DNA from: Takakia lepidozioides | Lineage: Eukaryota > Streptophyta > Takakiopsida > Takakiales > Takakiaceae | Assembly: GCA_030704615.1 (NCBI GenBank) | Contig: CM060732.1 | Coordinates: forward strand, 1,858,001-1,922,000 | Length of the DNA: 64,000 nt | Direction of reading: 5' to 3' | In this document: piece by piece, positions 35,180 through 46,890 of the stretch | How positions within the stretch are numbered: position 1 is the stretch's first letter | Layout: every line of letters starts with the position of its first letter | The notes under the pieces: generated by a model | Seen by the model: the letters and a program-made list of their open reading frames with translations, nothing else | Told to the model about the DNA's origin: nothing | The model's database searches: none | Translations under genes and position numbers: made by a program

Positions 35180-36100
35180 ACGTGCTCGGATGTCCAAGGG
35201 CGGATTCTGGACCTCACATGCGGCACGGGTAAGCCTTCACGTGCTCAGTTTGTCCCCTGGCCCCATTGCAATTGCATGCCGCAAGCTATTAACCGCCCGC
35301 TTTGTTCCTCAGGTGCTTCAATGTGGGCAGGGACGTTGTCCGACAGGCATGTGTTCGCCTTCGAGCCAGATACTGCCCTCCACAACTCGGAACTTGCAGC
35401 GGCTGAACGTCTGCCGAAAGAGGAAGAGGCATCCTCGGAGGATGAGGAAAAATCCGAGAAGGAGCAGGGGGAGGAAGTTGGGATCGAGGCCGAGGAGCCC
35501 CCGGTTTACGAGTGAGTGGTGGCATTGTAAGTTGCCTCCAGATTTTGTGAGGCACCTCCCTCCGCTCTCTTATTTCATTGAAAACCCTTTCTGGTTGTGC
35601 TGGTATTGACATTCTTCAAGTGGATTTGTTCTTACTGTAGGATGCCAAGTACTGCCGGAGGGACGTCTACACCGGAGTTCATGGGCAGGAGGAACGTGCC
35701 TTTTTTTGCCAGGGGGGATTTCATGCCTAGTCCAGAAAGGGAGTACATCCTTCCTACTTATGCTGCCCGGCTTGCTTCGGTGTCCGTTAGGAGGTGTTCC
35801 GAACGTAGTCGTGTACAGCAGATTTTAGACGAGGCAAGCCTCAAGAAAATGAAGATGAGGGAGGAGGCAGCAGCTATTAGAGCCCGTCGGGCTCGTAGAT
35901 TTGTGTTGGATTCTGCTGAGGAAAGTGGGGGAGAAGACGCAGAAGATTCCCAGGAGGTGAGGTGGACAGTCCCCCAAGGAGAGGACGGGATTTTTGAGAG
36001 GCATAGTGGAACTGATGCATCACAGAGCTCGGAGGATGAGGGGGATGAGGGGGATGAGGAAGAAGGTGGGGCAAGTTCCTCGGAGGGTGTAGGAGAGTAG
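35180..36100 (+). pseudogene. ParB/methyltransferase gene of element A, 3' part
   Basis: Continues exon 8 after element B: to 35,228 (LDLTCGTG split by the intron), exon 9 35,313-35,511 (RHVFAFEPD, then an acidic stretch), exon 10 35,641-36,100 ending TAG. All three junctions are GT-AG and match copy B. It contains methyltransferase motif I and the acidic C-terminal tail (EEGGASSSEGVGE). Because B separates it from the first eight exons by 14.6 kb and the 5' part has frame breaks, no full product is expected from A. Confidence 0.85.
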
Positions 36101-36179
36101 TGCCCATTCCGGCTATGACAGTTAGAACACACTTGTATAGACGTGGCTTGCCACAAAATTTGCAATAAAATGTTGCATT

Positions 36180-36320
36180 TCAAGTCCACTGGTGCCACAT
36201 TCCAACTTCACATGACCCTATTTCCGTGCCTCCTAACCCTATTTCCGTGGACTCACAATGGTCTGCTCATGCTTTTTTTTTTTCCGCTCATGCTCATGCC
36301 GCTCATGAAATAGCAGCCCC
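36180..36320. repeat. Right terminal region of element A
   Basis: CCCTATTTCCGTG blocks, a T run, tandem CTCATGCCG, then CTCATGAAATAGCAGCCCC ending at 36,320. It is the complement of B's left end. Beyond it the sequence is the extra ORF of element X (AAAAAGGTAGATGAGG). A's own target duplication cannot be verified because its left end is lost. Confidence 0.85.
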
Positions 36321-36325
36321 CCTAA

Positions 36326-37058
36326 AAAGGTAGATGAGGAGGTCAATCTCAAGTTATAGCAAGAGTTAGAGGACACAAAGGCTGCTTTGCAGTTGGCCAA
36401 GGGACATCTGATTGAAGCCGGCCTCGAGCAGGACCAGTTGCATGAAGCACATAAGCAACAATTATACCAAATGCAGGTGAAGCATGAGGGCAAGTTGCAA
36501 GAAGTGAATGCATTACATACGGAGTTGCAGGCAGTACATGAGAGAATGACCATACAATGTGCTACACTCACAACTACTCTTGAGCAAACTGCATTAGAAG
36601 TTAACAGGCAAGGGGAGAGATGTATGAAGGCAGAGGCGGAGATAATCGAGCAGGCGAAACTCATTGTTGATATGAAGAATACAATCTGTCGCAATGAGAA
36701 TACTTTCAAGCAATACAGACAGGTTGAGGCTGACCAAGAGAGGTACATCTTGGAGTTGCAACAAACAGTCATGGTCAATAGAAATGAACTCTCTGTGGCT
36801 AACAAGGCTTGGAAGGAAGCCAATAATCTGGCTGCTGCCTATGCGAGTTTGGTTGAACCTCATGCAAAGCGCATGGAGGCTTTATAGCAGCAGTTAGATG
36901 TGAACAAGCTCACAGAGGAGCAGACTCTTAGGGGTGCCACACACGACTTGGTGGATAACCACCTTATGCAGGTCTGGTTAGCCCAAGGGCCGGTGGAAGG
37001 CAAAGCACCACGGAAGCTCACCCAGGGCGAGATGAATGAGCTCAAACTGCAGGTGCAG
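36326..37058 (+). pseudogene. Element X extra ORF, middle part (coiled coil)
   Basis: Continuation of the frame cut at 9,860. It is Glu/Gln/Lys-rich with heptad-like spacing (LEQDQLHEAHKQQLYQMQVK, AEADQERYILELQQTV type), so a coiled coil is likely. Two in-frame TAG codons (about 36,356 and 36,885) stand where glutamine would fit (KL*QELED, EAL*QQLD). Element U interrupts it after LKLQVQ at 37,058; it resumes at 44,024. Confidence 0.7.
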
Positions 37059-37787
37059 TGTCGCGCACCTCACTTCGGTAAGCTCCCCTCAAGTCATAGT
37101 TACTCGCTTTGATGTGCACGTCTGACTCCCAATCTGGCCGCTTGGCCAACTTGGAGCTTCGGCTGCTCACCGGGGCATAACGGTCCCCCTTTGCTCTCCC
37201 AAAGAACCCTCCACCGATTTGGAACCAGCGGGAATTCCCTTTGGTAGTTGGCAGTCCGGAACAGCTCCCCACTCTTTGGTCGCTTTCCGGCTCGCTCGCT
37301 TACTCACTAGTTTTTGGTCACCAACGGGCTTGCACCGTTCTCGGGGTTACTACTCCCTATATATACTTCTGTAGCTGTCTGCGGGGGTTTCACAACCAGC
37401 CATACCATTTTATGGCGAGCCACCACGAAAACCCTCGACTCCCGGTGATGAGTCGCGGTGAGTCTTGGCCCACTCACCACGGCCCCTATGGACCGTGATG
37501 AGTCCCAAGACTCCCCACGACTCCCACCACGAGGTCTCCGCCCCATGGTGAGTCCTAAGCCACCCCCACTAAGTCCCGCTAAGCTACCACCACCCCTTGT
37601 GGAGCCACCCCCACCGCAACCCGGTGTGCGGGGCTCCACCTAGTGAGCGCCTCCGCCTCCTTGGGTGCCTTGGACACTCAAGGGTGCTTCAGCCCCCCAT
37701 ACCTATCGCTGCCGCTGCCCCCACCACAGGGGCAACCCCTCATGTGTCCCGACCCCCCCCCTGCCCTCAAGGCAAAGGGCCGCGACA
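37059..37787 (-). repeat. 3' LTR of element U
   Basis: 729 bases, TG...CA ends. 37,788-38,700 between this LTR and the end of pol has no gene; it is the 3' untranslated part. The polypurine tract should adjoin 37,788 on the minus strand (GGTAGGGGTGTG is the best candidate). Confidence 0.93.
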
Positions 37788-38707
37788 CACACCCCTACCA
37801 ACAGGGAGTCGATGTCCTCATCGACTTGTCCATTTTGTAGAAACGAACATCCAAGTTGTGGCGTCCCACATCAAGGAGTTTGTTTCCGTACCATGGCATC
37901 CCATGGCAAAGAACCAAACCCCACACTTGACTCTACTCTCCACTAGCTAGTTCGGCCGACTTCCTCCAAGTCCCGGCGAAGGGTGGAGCCTCTCAAGCTC
38001 CTCCCAGTGCACTCTTCTTGGCCTACTTCAAGGCCAAGGAACGATCCTCCCCGAGGATCGAATCGCCTTACTGGAACAACATTGCTTGCGACCGCTCATG
38101 ATGCCGCTTTTGGCATCACTTTGAGCAAGGGTTCACTTGGAACCCTCTTTGACTAGGAAGATAACCTTGAACCAACCGTGCACCCCAATCACTACAATTG
38201 GGTCCGCCTTGGAATGTTGGCCTGAGGTACGGGAACACGCCGAAGCCGCACTACGACTTCGTCCCGAGGCTACACGATTATAGTACGTGGACAGAAGCAC
38301 GTGGCTTCCGCGTTAGCCCGCACTACAAGGCAACCCCCTCGGTAGCGCAGTTATAGTACGCGCACGCGCCAGGTGCGCACTAGCACGTGAACTCCCAAAG
38401 AAGGCGCAAGTTTCCTTGCCCCTCGAATGGGGGTCACCCGATTTCGGCACTACGCAAACACACGATTAACCCCTCCCACTTTTATAAGCTAGCATGCATT
38501 CTACACACTAGCCAACCATACCATGCATCACCATTCCAAACAAAATAGGACGCACAACATTTGGAATCCATTTCATTTATAGCACGTTTTGTACAATACA
38601 AGTTTTTGCAATCGGATTCCTAAGCTAGCTAAGCCGGGCTAAGCATGCATTTCCTCCCCCACGCTCCAAGGTTGATGTCCCCATCAACGCTTCTTCCGCT
38701 TTTGAGG

Positions 38708-41290
38708 TCACCCTTCGAAAGCTGCAACCGCCTTGGATGCGTTTCCCATTTTTGAGGCACGCACCCAAGATGCCTCCACATGATGATAGCCCTTCCATTT
38801 GACGAGATACTCCGTTTCTCGGTTCCTGAACCTCCTCGACTTAAGTATTGCCTCCACCTCGTACTCAGGTTCATTTTCATGATCCAACAGCATAGGTGGC
38901 GGACGCAACACTTGATGCCGATTCGGACGCGCTTCATCTTTGAAGTAAGGCTTCAAAAGGGAGACATGGAATACTGGGTGCACCTTACTGTTTGCCGGCA
39001 ACTCCAATTCATACACATCCTCATTCATAACCTTCCGAATGCGAAAGGGTCCCGCATACGGAGGTACGAACTTCGGACTCACTTCCGGAGGTAGTCGGAA
39101 ATTCTTGATGTTCAACCAGACCTCTGTGCCTGCCTCAAACTTCACTTCCCTCCGCTTCCGATTCGCCTGCCTTTCATACCATTTCCTAGCTTTGGCAATG
39201 TTGTACTTTGCGAGCTTCAACAAACGCTCGCGTTCTTCCAGTACCGCCGCTACTGCCGGTTCTTCGACGTCCTGGGCGGCCCAACTTGTCGGCACCAGAG
39301 GTGCTTTTCCATAGACCAATACGAAAGGGGAAACTCCCGTTGCGGAGTGTTCTGTGTTATTATAACAGAACTCTGCCGCGTCTAAGTGTTCCACCCAGTC
39401 TGTTTGGTGTGCCGACACGTAATTCCGCAAGATCTGATTCACTACGGAATTCACCCTTTCTGTTTGGCCGTCGGTCGTAGGTCGGAAGGCGGTGCTCATC
39501 TTCAGCCTCGTCCCCATCTTCTTCCAAAGTGCTCTCCAGAATTTACTCGTAAACTTTGGATCGCGGTCCGAGACAATATCCTTCGGGACTCCATGATGCT
39601 TTAAGACGTGGGCGAAGTAAAGTCGCCCTGTCTCCTGCGCCGTTGCCGTCTCCTTGGTGGGGATGAAATGGCCCATTTTACTGAACCTATCTACCACCAC
39701 CATGATTGCATCGAATCCTTTTGACAGCGGCATAGCAGTCATGAAATCCATCGAGACGCTTTCCCAAGTCCCCTCTGGAATCGGCAAGGGTTGTAACAGC
39801 CCCGCTTGTTTTTTGTACTCGCTCCGGTTTTGTTGGCATGTGGTGCATGTCTTGACATACTCCTCTGCCTCCTCCCTCAGTTTGGGCCAGAAATACTCTT
39901 TCTTCAAGAGTGCCGCAGTGCGCTTGGCTCCGCCGTGGCCCGCAAGCGGGCTATCATGGCATTCTCTCAAGAGGCTATCTCTGATCCCTCCCTTCGGCAC
40001 GTAGAGACGTTTTTGCTTATACCGGAGCAGTCCATTTTGCAAGTGGAACTGCAATTTAACCCCCATCCTCAAGTCCTGCATCACGGACTTCGCCAGCTCA
40101 TCCTTCCGGCACGCCTTCCGGATCTTCATTTGGAGCGCCGTCTCGCCCTTGTACACCAACAAGAGCTGCTGCTTTCTACTTAAAGCATCGGCCACCACGT
40201 TGTCTCGTCCCGGTTTGTACTGGATATCCACGTCGAACACCGCCAAAGTATCTTGCCACCTAAGTTGTTTTGGGAACAACTTGGGCTGCGTGGCAAAATA
40301 CTTCACCGTGACATTGTCCGTGAACACCTTCACTGGGTTGGAACCAACATAGTGGCGCCAAAGCTCAAGACAGTGCACCACCGCCTTCATCTCTTTCTCG
40401 TGCGTCGGCCACCGTCGCTCCACTTCATTCAGTTTCTTACTTTCGTAAGCCAGTGGACGTCCATCTTGCATCAGTACACCCCCAATCGCGAAGTCCGACG
40501 CATCTGTATGTATCTCGAACGGACGATCAAACTCCGGGATTTTCAAGACTGGAGCTTCCGCCATCCGCTGCTTCAATTCAGCAAAAGCTTGGCCACAAAA
40601 GGTGTTCCATGCCCAGACTTTAGATTTACACAGAAGGTCTGACAGCGGCCCCGCAATCTTGGCGAAATTTCTCACATACTTCCGGTAATAGGAGGCGAGT
40701 CCTAGGAAGGATCGCACTCCCGGGACCGAAGTCGGAGGCTCCCAGTCCAAGATCGCCCTCACCTTTCTGTCATCCATTTTGATCCCATCCTGTGTAATCA
40801 CATGCCCCAAGAACTCCACTTTCGTGACCCCGAATTCGCACTTTGAAGCTTTGGCGTACAGCTTCCCTTCCCGTAACTTTTGGAACACCCTTTTGAGGTG
40901 CTCCAGGTGCTCCTCCTTTGTTTTCGAGTACACCAAGATGTCGTCGATGTACACGATCACAAAGTCATCCAACCACTCCTGGAAAAGGCTGTTCATCAGC
41001 GTGCTAAAGGTTGCAGGTGCATTGGTGAGCCCAAAAGGCATCACCAAGAACTCATATGAACCATACCTTGTCCTGCACGCGGTCTTCTCCTCATCTCCTT
41101 CCGCCACCCGAATTTGTGATAGCCGGAGCGCAAGTCGATCCGGCTGAAATACTTTGCTCCTGCCAACCGATCGAAGAGGTCGTCGATCCTTGGCAAAGGG
41201 TACCGGTTTTTGATAGTCACCTTATTCAGAGCCCTGTAATCGACACACATCCGCAGCGTCCCATCCTTCTTGTCTGCAAATAGCACCGGA
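38708..41290 (-). pseudogene. Element U pol: reverse transcriptase, RNase H, integrase, chromodomain
   Basis: Reverse transcriptase begins near 41,290 ([26 protein letters not shown]), shifts frame near 41,110 and continues with [10 protein letters not shown] and the catalytic YIDD. RNase H follows ([33 protein letters not shown]). The integrase has the zinc-binding [10 protein letters not shown]...CTTCQQN, the DDE core ([31 protein letters not shown]) and a GPF module. At the C-terminus [12 protein letters not shown]...YLVKWKGY...EASWV is a chromodomain, which in chromoviruses directs insertion to modified chromatin. All catalytic residues I can check are present; the one frame break inside the reverse transcriptase disables this copy. 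Confidence 0.92.
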
Positions 41291-43037
41291 GCTCCGTAAG
41301 GTGACTTACTCGGCCGGATGTACCCTTTGACATTAGATCCTTGAGCTGAGTCTTCAGCTCGACCAACTCTCTGTGGCTCAACCGGTAGGGCGCCTTGGCA
41401 GGCGGTTCCGATCCCGGTATCACCTCAATCTTGTGGTCAACTCCTCTTCGCGGTGGCAAGCCGCTTGGTAAATCCTCCGGCATCACATCCTGGTATTTCT
41501 CCAAAATCCCCTTGATCCAATCTGGGCTGGGCTCCCCATCGCCTTCTCCTTTCACTTCTCTAATGTAAAGCAAAAACTGGGGCTCGTGTGCCTCCTCCAC
41601 GGCCCACTCCCTTGCTGATAGAATGTTTATTCGCCCTCCCACGGATTTGGGCGTTTCCGACACTCGTAAGACCTCGCCACCATTCCCACATGGCAGCGTG
41701 ACTACTCTCTTGCGGCCATCTATGACCGCTCCGGATTTGCTCAAAAAGGTCATCCCCAAAATGAGATCCACTCCATCGATCTCGCAGATGGTGAAGTTCT
41801 CACGTCCCTCCCAACTCCCCAATTGAAGAGGAACATCAAACGCCAACCTTGTCGCCATCTGTGGTTCTCCTTTGGCAGAACGCACCTCAATAGAGGCCCC
41901 CACGTCGCTTGTCGGGAGTCCCAACTTTCGCGCCGCCGCCGGCGTCATGAAGGAGTGCGACGCTCCTATGTCCACCAACAACGACACATTAGTTCCGGAT
42001 ATTATTCCATCCACGAACAATAACTGACTCCCTTTACGCAGGGCGCCAGTTTCCTGATACAACTCACAAGAATAGTTGCCTACCTTGCAAGTCCTGATGA
42101 CCACCGCTTCCACCAAGCGACTGATGGTATCTTCCGACAGTTCCGTGGTTGCCCGAGTCATGTTCAATTGTCGAGGTTTCGTGCACTTCTTGGCCATGTG
42201 CCCGGGCTCCCCGCAATTGAAACACACTCCATCAAAGGTCGCCTTCTGTCCGCCATAAGCCGCTCCACCCGCTTTTCCTTTCGAAGCACCGGGTGCCGCC
42301 TTGACGTGTGAAGGCCCTCCCTTCGATCTCCACGTGCCATTGTCGCCGCGTGGCCTATCCCACTTCTTTTCCGGTCGGAAGGAGTCACCTTCCCGCCGGG
42401 TCTTCTTGTGGTTCAGCTCCGTACGGCCTTGTCTCTCACCCCTAGGGACATCCGAGAAACATTCAGCCGTCTCAATTGCCTCGTTCAAAGTCTTGGGTGG
42501 CTTCTCCTCCAACTTCCGCCTGGCCCATGGAGCCAGTCCCGCCACAAAGTTGAAGACCATTTCATGTTCTGCCATGTCCGCGACTTTGAGCAACAGCACA
42601 TTGAAAGCCTGGACATACCCCCGAATGTCTTCTGTTTGCTTCAAATTCCTCATCTTGTCCCGGGCAAGCCAGGACGCGTTGAGAGGCACAAACTGTCTCT
42701 TCATCAATTCCTTGAACCCACTCCAGTTCAAGGTTTCCGGGCTTGGACCTCGGTCGTGAAGGCGTTTCTGCCACCATTGTTGAGCATAGCCCCTTAAATA
42801 GGTGGGAGCCACTTCCACCCGATCCTCGTCACTCAACTTGGCCGCCCGGAAGTACTGCTCTAGCTCCAAGAGCCAGGTGTTGAGTGCCTTCCGATTTCGG
42901 ACGCCCTCGAAGGTGCCGGGTTCCTTAGGCTTCACCTTAAACTTTGCCTTAGCAGAAGTGGCATTAGCCGCCTTCAACACGTCTTTCAACGTCCCGCCAA
43001 ACTGCGCCAACAACCCTTCCCAAAAAGCTGCCGGCAT
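41226..43037 (-). CDS. Element U gag-protease
   Basis: 603 codons from ATG 43,037. The capsid-type region ([31 protein letters not shown]) is followed by a basic linker, one zinc knuckle ([14 protein letters not shown]) and an aspartic protease whose active-site motif reads DIGASHSF in place of the usual DSGAS. The frame then enters the link to reverse transcriptase ([18 protein letters not shown]) and drifts out of frame after about 41,330. Gag forms the particle that packages element RNA; protease cuts the polyprotein. Confidence 0.85.
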   Translation of the reverse strand: MPAAFWEGLLAQFGGTLKDVLKAANATSAKAKFKVKPKEPGTFEGVRNRKALNTWLLELEQYFRAAKLSDEDRVEVAPTYLRGYAQQWWQKRLHDRGPSPETLNWSGFKELMKRQFVPLNASWLARDKMRNLKQTEDIRGYVQAFNVLLLKVADMAEHEMVFNFVAGLAPWARRKLEEKPPKTLNEAIETAECFSDVPRGERQGRTELNHKKTRREGDSFRPEKKWDRPRGDNGTWRSKGGPSHVKAAPGASKGKAGGAAYGGQKATFDGVCFNCGEPGHMAKKCTKPRQLNMTRATTELSEDTISRLVEAVVIRTCKVGNYSCELYQETGALRKGSQLLFVDGIISGTNVSLLVDIGASHSFMTPAAARKLGLPTSDVGASIEVRSAKGEPQMATRLAFDVPLQLGSWEGRENFTICEIDGVDLILGMTFLSKSGAVIDGRKRVVTLPCGNGGEVLRVSETPKSVGGRINILSAREWAVEEAHEPQFLLYIREVKGEGDGEPSPDWIKGILEKYQDVMPEDLPSGLPPRRGVDHKIEVIPGSEPPAKAPYRLSHRELVELKTQLKDLMSKGTSGRVSHLTELRCYLQTRRMGRCGCVSITGL

Positions 43038-43275
43038 GGTTGGTCTGTCGGAGCTCTCAGGGATTCCTCGGCCTCCGACTCCTCGGATTCCTCCCGCTCT
43101 TGAGCGGCCTCATTTTCAGAAACCTGCGTCGCTTCCTCAAACGGCCGCCTCGGTGACACGTCGCCCCCATCGGGCTCACCAGGGTCATCATCTTTTGGGC
43201 CGTTCCGCTTTTGCTTCGGCTTGCCCGACCCCATGATGAGGCCAATCCCAAGGACGATCGCGTACTGAACTCTAC

Positions 43276-43287
43276 GCTCTGATACCA
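43276..43287 (-). other. Primer binding site of element U (initiator Met tRNA)
   Basis: The minus strand reads TGGTATCAGAGC two bases inside the 5' LTR, the standard complement to the 3' end of plant initiator methionine tRNA used to prime reverse transcription. Confidence 0.93.
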
Positions 43288-43289
43288 AG

Positions 43290-44018
43290 TGTCGCGCACC
43301 TCACTTCGGTAAGCTCCCCCTCAAGTCATAGTTACTCGCTTTGATGCGCGCGCCTGACTCCCAATCTGGCCGCTTGGCCAACTTGGAGCTTCGGCTGCTC
43401 ACCGAGGCATAACGGTCCCCCTTTGCTCTCCCAAAGAACCCTCCACCGATTTGGAACCAGCGGGAATTCCCTTTGGTAGTTGGCAGTCCGGAACAGCTCC
43501 CCACTCTTTGGTCGCTTTCCGGCTCGCTCGCTTACTCACTAGTTTTTGGTCACCAACGGGCTTGCACCGTTCTCGGGGTTACTACTCCCTATATATACTT
43601 CTGTAGCTGTCTGCGGGGGTTTCACAACCAGCCATGCCATTTTATGGCGAGCCACCACGAAAACCCTCGACTCTCGGTGATGAGTCGCGGTGAGTCTTGG
43701 CCCACTCACCACGGCCCCTATGGACCGTGATGAGTCCCAAGACTCCCCACGACTCCCACCACGAGGTCTCCGCCCCCATGGTGAGTCCTAAGCCACCCCC
43801 ACTAAGTCCCGCTAAGCTACCACCACCCCTTGTGGAGCCACCCCCACCGCAACCCAGTGTGCGGGGCTCCACCTAGTGAGCGCCTCCGCCTCCTTGGGTG
43901 CCTTGGGCACTCAAGGGTGCTTCAGCCCCCATACCTATCGCTGCCGCTGCCCCCACCACAGGGGCAACCCCTCATGTGTCCCGACCCCCCCCTGCCCTCA
44001 AGGCAAAGGGCCGCGACA
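43290..44018 (-). repeat. 5' LTR of element U
   Basis: 729 bases, identical in length to the other LTR. It contains CCTATATATACTT (complement of a TATA-like promoter box) near 43,590, which also occurs in the other LTR near 37,355. Confidence 0.93.
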
Positions 44019-44023
44019 TGCAG

Positions 44024-45184
44024 AACATTGCCACAACTACTATAGACAATGTCTATAGTAGAATAGCGGAGCTACAGGAGGATGTAGAAGGCCTGCAGAC
44101 TCAGGTGGATGACCTAAGTTCAAATATTGACAAGAGAGTCTTTGTACCTGATGAGCAGCTGATGGCTACTTATTTACATGCCAGAACTCTAATTTTTCAG
44201 TCTTCTTCGCAAGGGGTGCAGGAGATGCCAGTGGTACCAATACCACAGCAAGTGACTGTGCAGGTAGCTGACCCTGTTGTTACTACAGCCACACCACAGC
44301 CTGAGATATGGGGGGATGCTGCTTTTAACCCACCTAAGACTCCTGCTGCACGAGAGTACAGTCAGGCTATGATTATGCCCTTCAATCAAATTCCCATTGT
44401 GTTGGATTTGGCTTGGAAGGAATTTAGTCCGCCACAGTCGTTGGCTCATTACTACCAGATCATGCGCATTTGGCTGCCAGTGGCGACTAGGACTAAGGTT
44501 CTTCCGAACAATCGACCCATTGAGGATCATCACTTTGCGAGGTACTGGTCTGAAGCAGGTACCATGTTGAAGGAATTAATTGCCTTCCAAGTTGTACATG
44601 GGTACATTTATACCAAAACCAAGGAGGTATCAAGTATTGTCATGGGCTGTGGATTATACTATGCTGCTTGTTTTCTGGCACGTTATCACATTGAGCAGCA
44701 GAAGATGCAATCGCGATTTCTGAGTTATTCCAGTGGGGATCATTGGGTCTTACCTTCAGTGCCACCTCATATGTACCTATATGATGCAAAAGTTATGATG
44801 CAGAAGGATTCCCAACTTCGTTCATGGTTTCATTCGGCTTGGAACAATTTGACAACACAGAAATTTGGCCCTGAGGATATTTTCTTTAAGGGACATGAGG
44901 CATGGAAATACTTGCACTGTTCCCAAGTCATTGACACACCTCTTACCTATACAGATAAGGAGTTCAGGACGTTCACTAATTTTGCGTGCCAGCGCTTACA
45001 ACAAGTTGTACAATTTAAACTTCCAGATATGGTTGGACAACATTGTATGCCACACAGGATTCCACTTAAAGTTCGGCCGTTAAAACACCTGAGGGGCGAC
45101 GAGGATTCTGATACTACTGTTTCTTCAGCGGACTCTTTTGACATGGCAGATGACTATGCACTTCAGATGGCAGAGAAGAAATGA
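44024..45184 (+). pseudogene. Element X extra ORF, last part
   Basis: The open frame resumes after element U with a second coiled-coil stretch (RIAELQEDVEGLQTQVDDLS), then a region rich in aromatic residues (AHYYQIMRIWLP, HHFARYWSEAGTMLKEL, GLYYAACFLARYHIEQQK) and an acidic end (DEDSDTTVSSADSFDMADDY); stop at 45,182. I do not recognise the family. Together with 7,532-9,860 and 36,326-37,058 it forms one long gene downstream of the integrase, in the same direction. A short Arg/Ser-rich frame continues to 45,370. Confidence 0.65.
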
Positions 45185-45391
45185 CGGGGATCTCCTATGC
45201 TTGAGAGGTTACCTCGTTATCAGCCAAAGGAGGGTCAGACATTTCCAGGTAGTGCTCAATCATCTCCGTCAACCAGTGACAGGATTCGGGCTCGCACACG
45301 GAGTCCTTCACGAGACTCTCACCATCGGAAGGGTGCTCGCTCACAAAGGTTTGCTAATCCCAAACAGTAAACCGTGAGGACACGGCTTTTT

Positions 45392-46220
45392 GAGAGGGGG
45401 AGGGGTAAATGTTAGAGGGCTGCTTGGGACTTAGACGCTTTTACGGGTTCTGTGGGGTACCCTTAATTTTTGCGCAGACTAAGACCAACAGGAGCCTTAG
45501 AGGTGGCAGCAGCAGCCTTTAGGGGGGTTACACAGCCAACACAGCCCGACACAGCCTGCCACAGCTTCGCACAGCCAGTCACAGCCGCCACAGTTTCACA
45601 CAGCCCGTCACAGCCTTACACAGCCAGTCACAGCTCGGCACAGCTTGACACAGCCTGTCACAGTACATGGGGAACAGTTATCATTGACAGGGAACGACTG
45701 TGAGGGAACGACATCTGCAGAAGGAACGTGTTACTTCAGGGATGACGGTTAATTAGTTAGGTGGTTAGAACAGCTTGCGGGTAGATAAAGAGAGCGGCAA
45801 CGGAAAGAAGGGGACACACACTTCACGGGGAGCGCTTCTGGGTCATGCATGAGATGAGATCAGGCGGGGAGCAAGAAGGAGGAAAGATGAATAGTAGATG
45901 TTGATTACCTGCAGAGCTGTAGTGATACGGTAGGGCAGATTAGAGTCACCATGGCATTGGCCTGATACCTGATAAATCATAATCTGATAGTTATTGGATA
46001 CAAACACACTGTGTAGAGTGACATGAGTGAAGTTGTGGAATGAATGCATGATTAACTGGAACTTAATAGATACTGAAGCAATCTGATGCTTCAGTATACA
46101 CGGTAAGGTAAATTGATAACATGAAGGCAAGAAGGAATACAAATAGGAAGCACAACCATGATTCACTAGCTGCAGGTCATGACTGATTGTTCTGAGCGGG
46201 CTGAGTGCTTAGAGATATCC
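45392..46220 (+). mobile_element. Polypurine tract and start of 3' LTR of element X
   Basis: GAGAGGGGGAGGGG (45,392-45,405) is a polypurine tract. Four bases later TGTTAGAGGGC (45,410) has the TG expected at an LTR start. The right end of the LTR could not be fixed because the other LTR is outside the window. 45,700-46,220 shows no gene and no repeat I can name. Confidence 0.55.
45527..45665. repeat. CACAGCC 10-base repeat array
   Basis: About fourteen imperfect copies of a unit CACAGCC followed by three or four variable bases (AACACAGCCCGACACAGCC). It matches the shorter array at 7,618-7,700 and probably lies in the LTR of element X. Confidence 0.8.
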
Positions 46221-46227
46221 AACTCTT

Positions 46228-46890
46228 CTATCTTGGAGTTTCCACCTCGGATAGCGAAGGGATGGGTGAGTAAAAGCCGCTCGACAACATGTCCATGAAT
46301 GTATTGTTCAGAATGATGTCGGGTACAATTCCAGCTCTGATGATGTCACCTTTGCCCTTTTCCAGGGTTGCCAGGCTCGCACACGCATTGCATATACAAA
46401 CGAACGTGACCGGGTCTGGCTTTACCCCTTCCCGCATCGTTTGCTCATAGGTCTCCAATGCCTCCATCCCGCATCCATGCTGGGGATTATCCAGCGATCA
46501 TCACACTCCAGGACACGACATTTCGTTCAGCCATATTCTCAAACACTCCATTTGTATCCTCAATACTGCCACATTTGGCATACATGTCCCCGAGGGTATT
46601 GTCCAGAATGACATTGGGTACAGTTCCAAATTTGACAATGGCACCATGGACCTTTTACCCTTTTCCAGGGCTGCCATGCCCGCACACGCATTGCAAACAC
46701 AACCCGGTCCGGCTTCACCCCTTCCCGCATTATTTGCTCATACGTCTCCGAAGCCTCTATACCACGCCCCTAATGTGCATATCCTCGCCCTTCGTGCATC
46801 ATTTGCTCAAGAATAGATCTCAAAGCCTCTATCCCACACCCCTGTATTGCATATCATGCGATCATGGCATTCCATGACACAAGTTGTCGC
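46228..46890 (-). pseudogene. PPR protein remnant
   Basis: On the minus strand, with frame changes: EGVKPDPVTFVCICNACASL, ATLEKGKG, VPDIILNNTFMDM (46,467-46,300), and before it GAIVKFGTVPNVILDNTLGD, MYAKCGSIEDT, VFENMAERNVVSWSVMIAG (about 46,660-46,500), with a third weaker EGVKPDRV near 46,725. These are diagnostic pentatricopeptide phrases of plant organelle RNA-binding proteins. At least two repeats have near-identical wording. Stops and shifts show it is not functional. It is the only host-type coding sequence I can identify with confidence. Confidence 0.8.

Larger units (their letters stand above)
9861..36320. mobile_element. Element A: Mutator-like transposon with ParB/methyltransferase gene (left end lost, split by element B)
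   Basis: A lies inside the extra ORF of element X. Its right end is clear: GCTCATGAAATAGCAGCCCC up to 36,320, the exact complement of B's left end. On the left, similarity to B stops at about 9,861 inside the transposase gene, so that terminal repeat is missing. Order from the left: transposase (minus), central palindrome array, ParB/methyltransferase gene (plus), interruption by B (20,523-35,169), remaining gene 3' end, right terminus. Without B, about 11.8 kb remains. Confidence 0.85.
37059..44018 (-). mobile_element. Element U: Ty3-type LTR retrotransposon with chromodomain
   Basis: Two direct LTRs of 729 bases (37,059-37,787; 43,290-44,018), both TGTCGCGC...CCGCGACA, flanked by TGCAG (37,054-37,058 and 44,019-44,023). 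I count roughly ten differences between the LTRs, so insertion was fairly recent. Genes are on the minus strand. It splits the extra ORF of element X exactly, since removing U and one TGCAG restores the frame (LQVQNIATTT). Two frame breaks in the polyprotein (near 41,300 and 41,110) make this copy defective unless they are sequence errors. Confidence 0.95.

Noticed and set aside
9861-36320. One giant palindrome or inverted duplication of a single locus
   Set aside because: The two arms are separate insertions: the inner one has its own terminal repeats and a 10-base target duplication within a gene of the outer one.
36326-37058. Coiled-coil ORF as an independent host gene (kinesin or myosin-like)
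   Set aside because: No introns or start. It joins in frame with flanking X segments once the two insertions are removed.
38780-39604. Plus-strand ORFs across 38,780-43,236
   Set aside because: Antisense to the recognisable gag and pol of element U.
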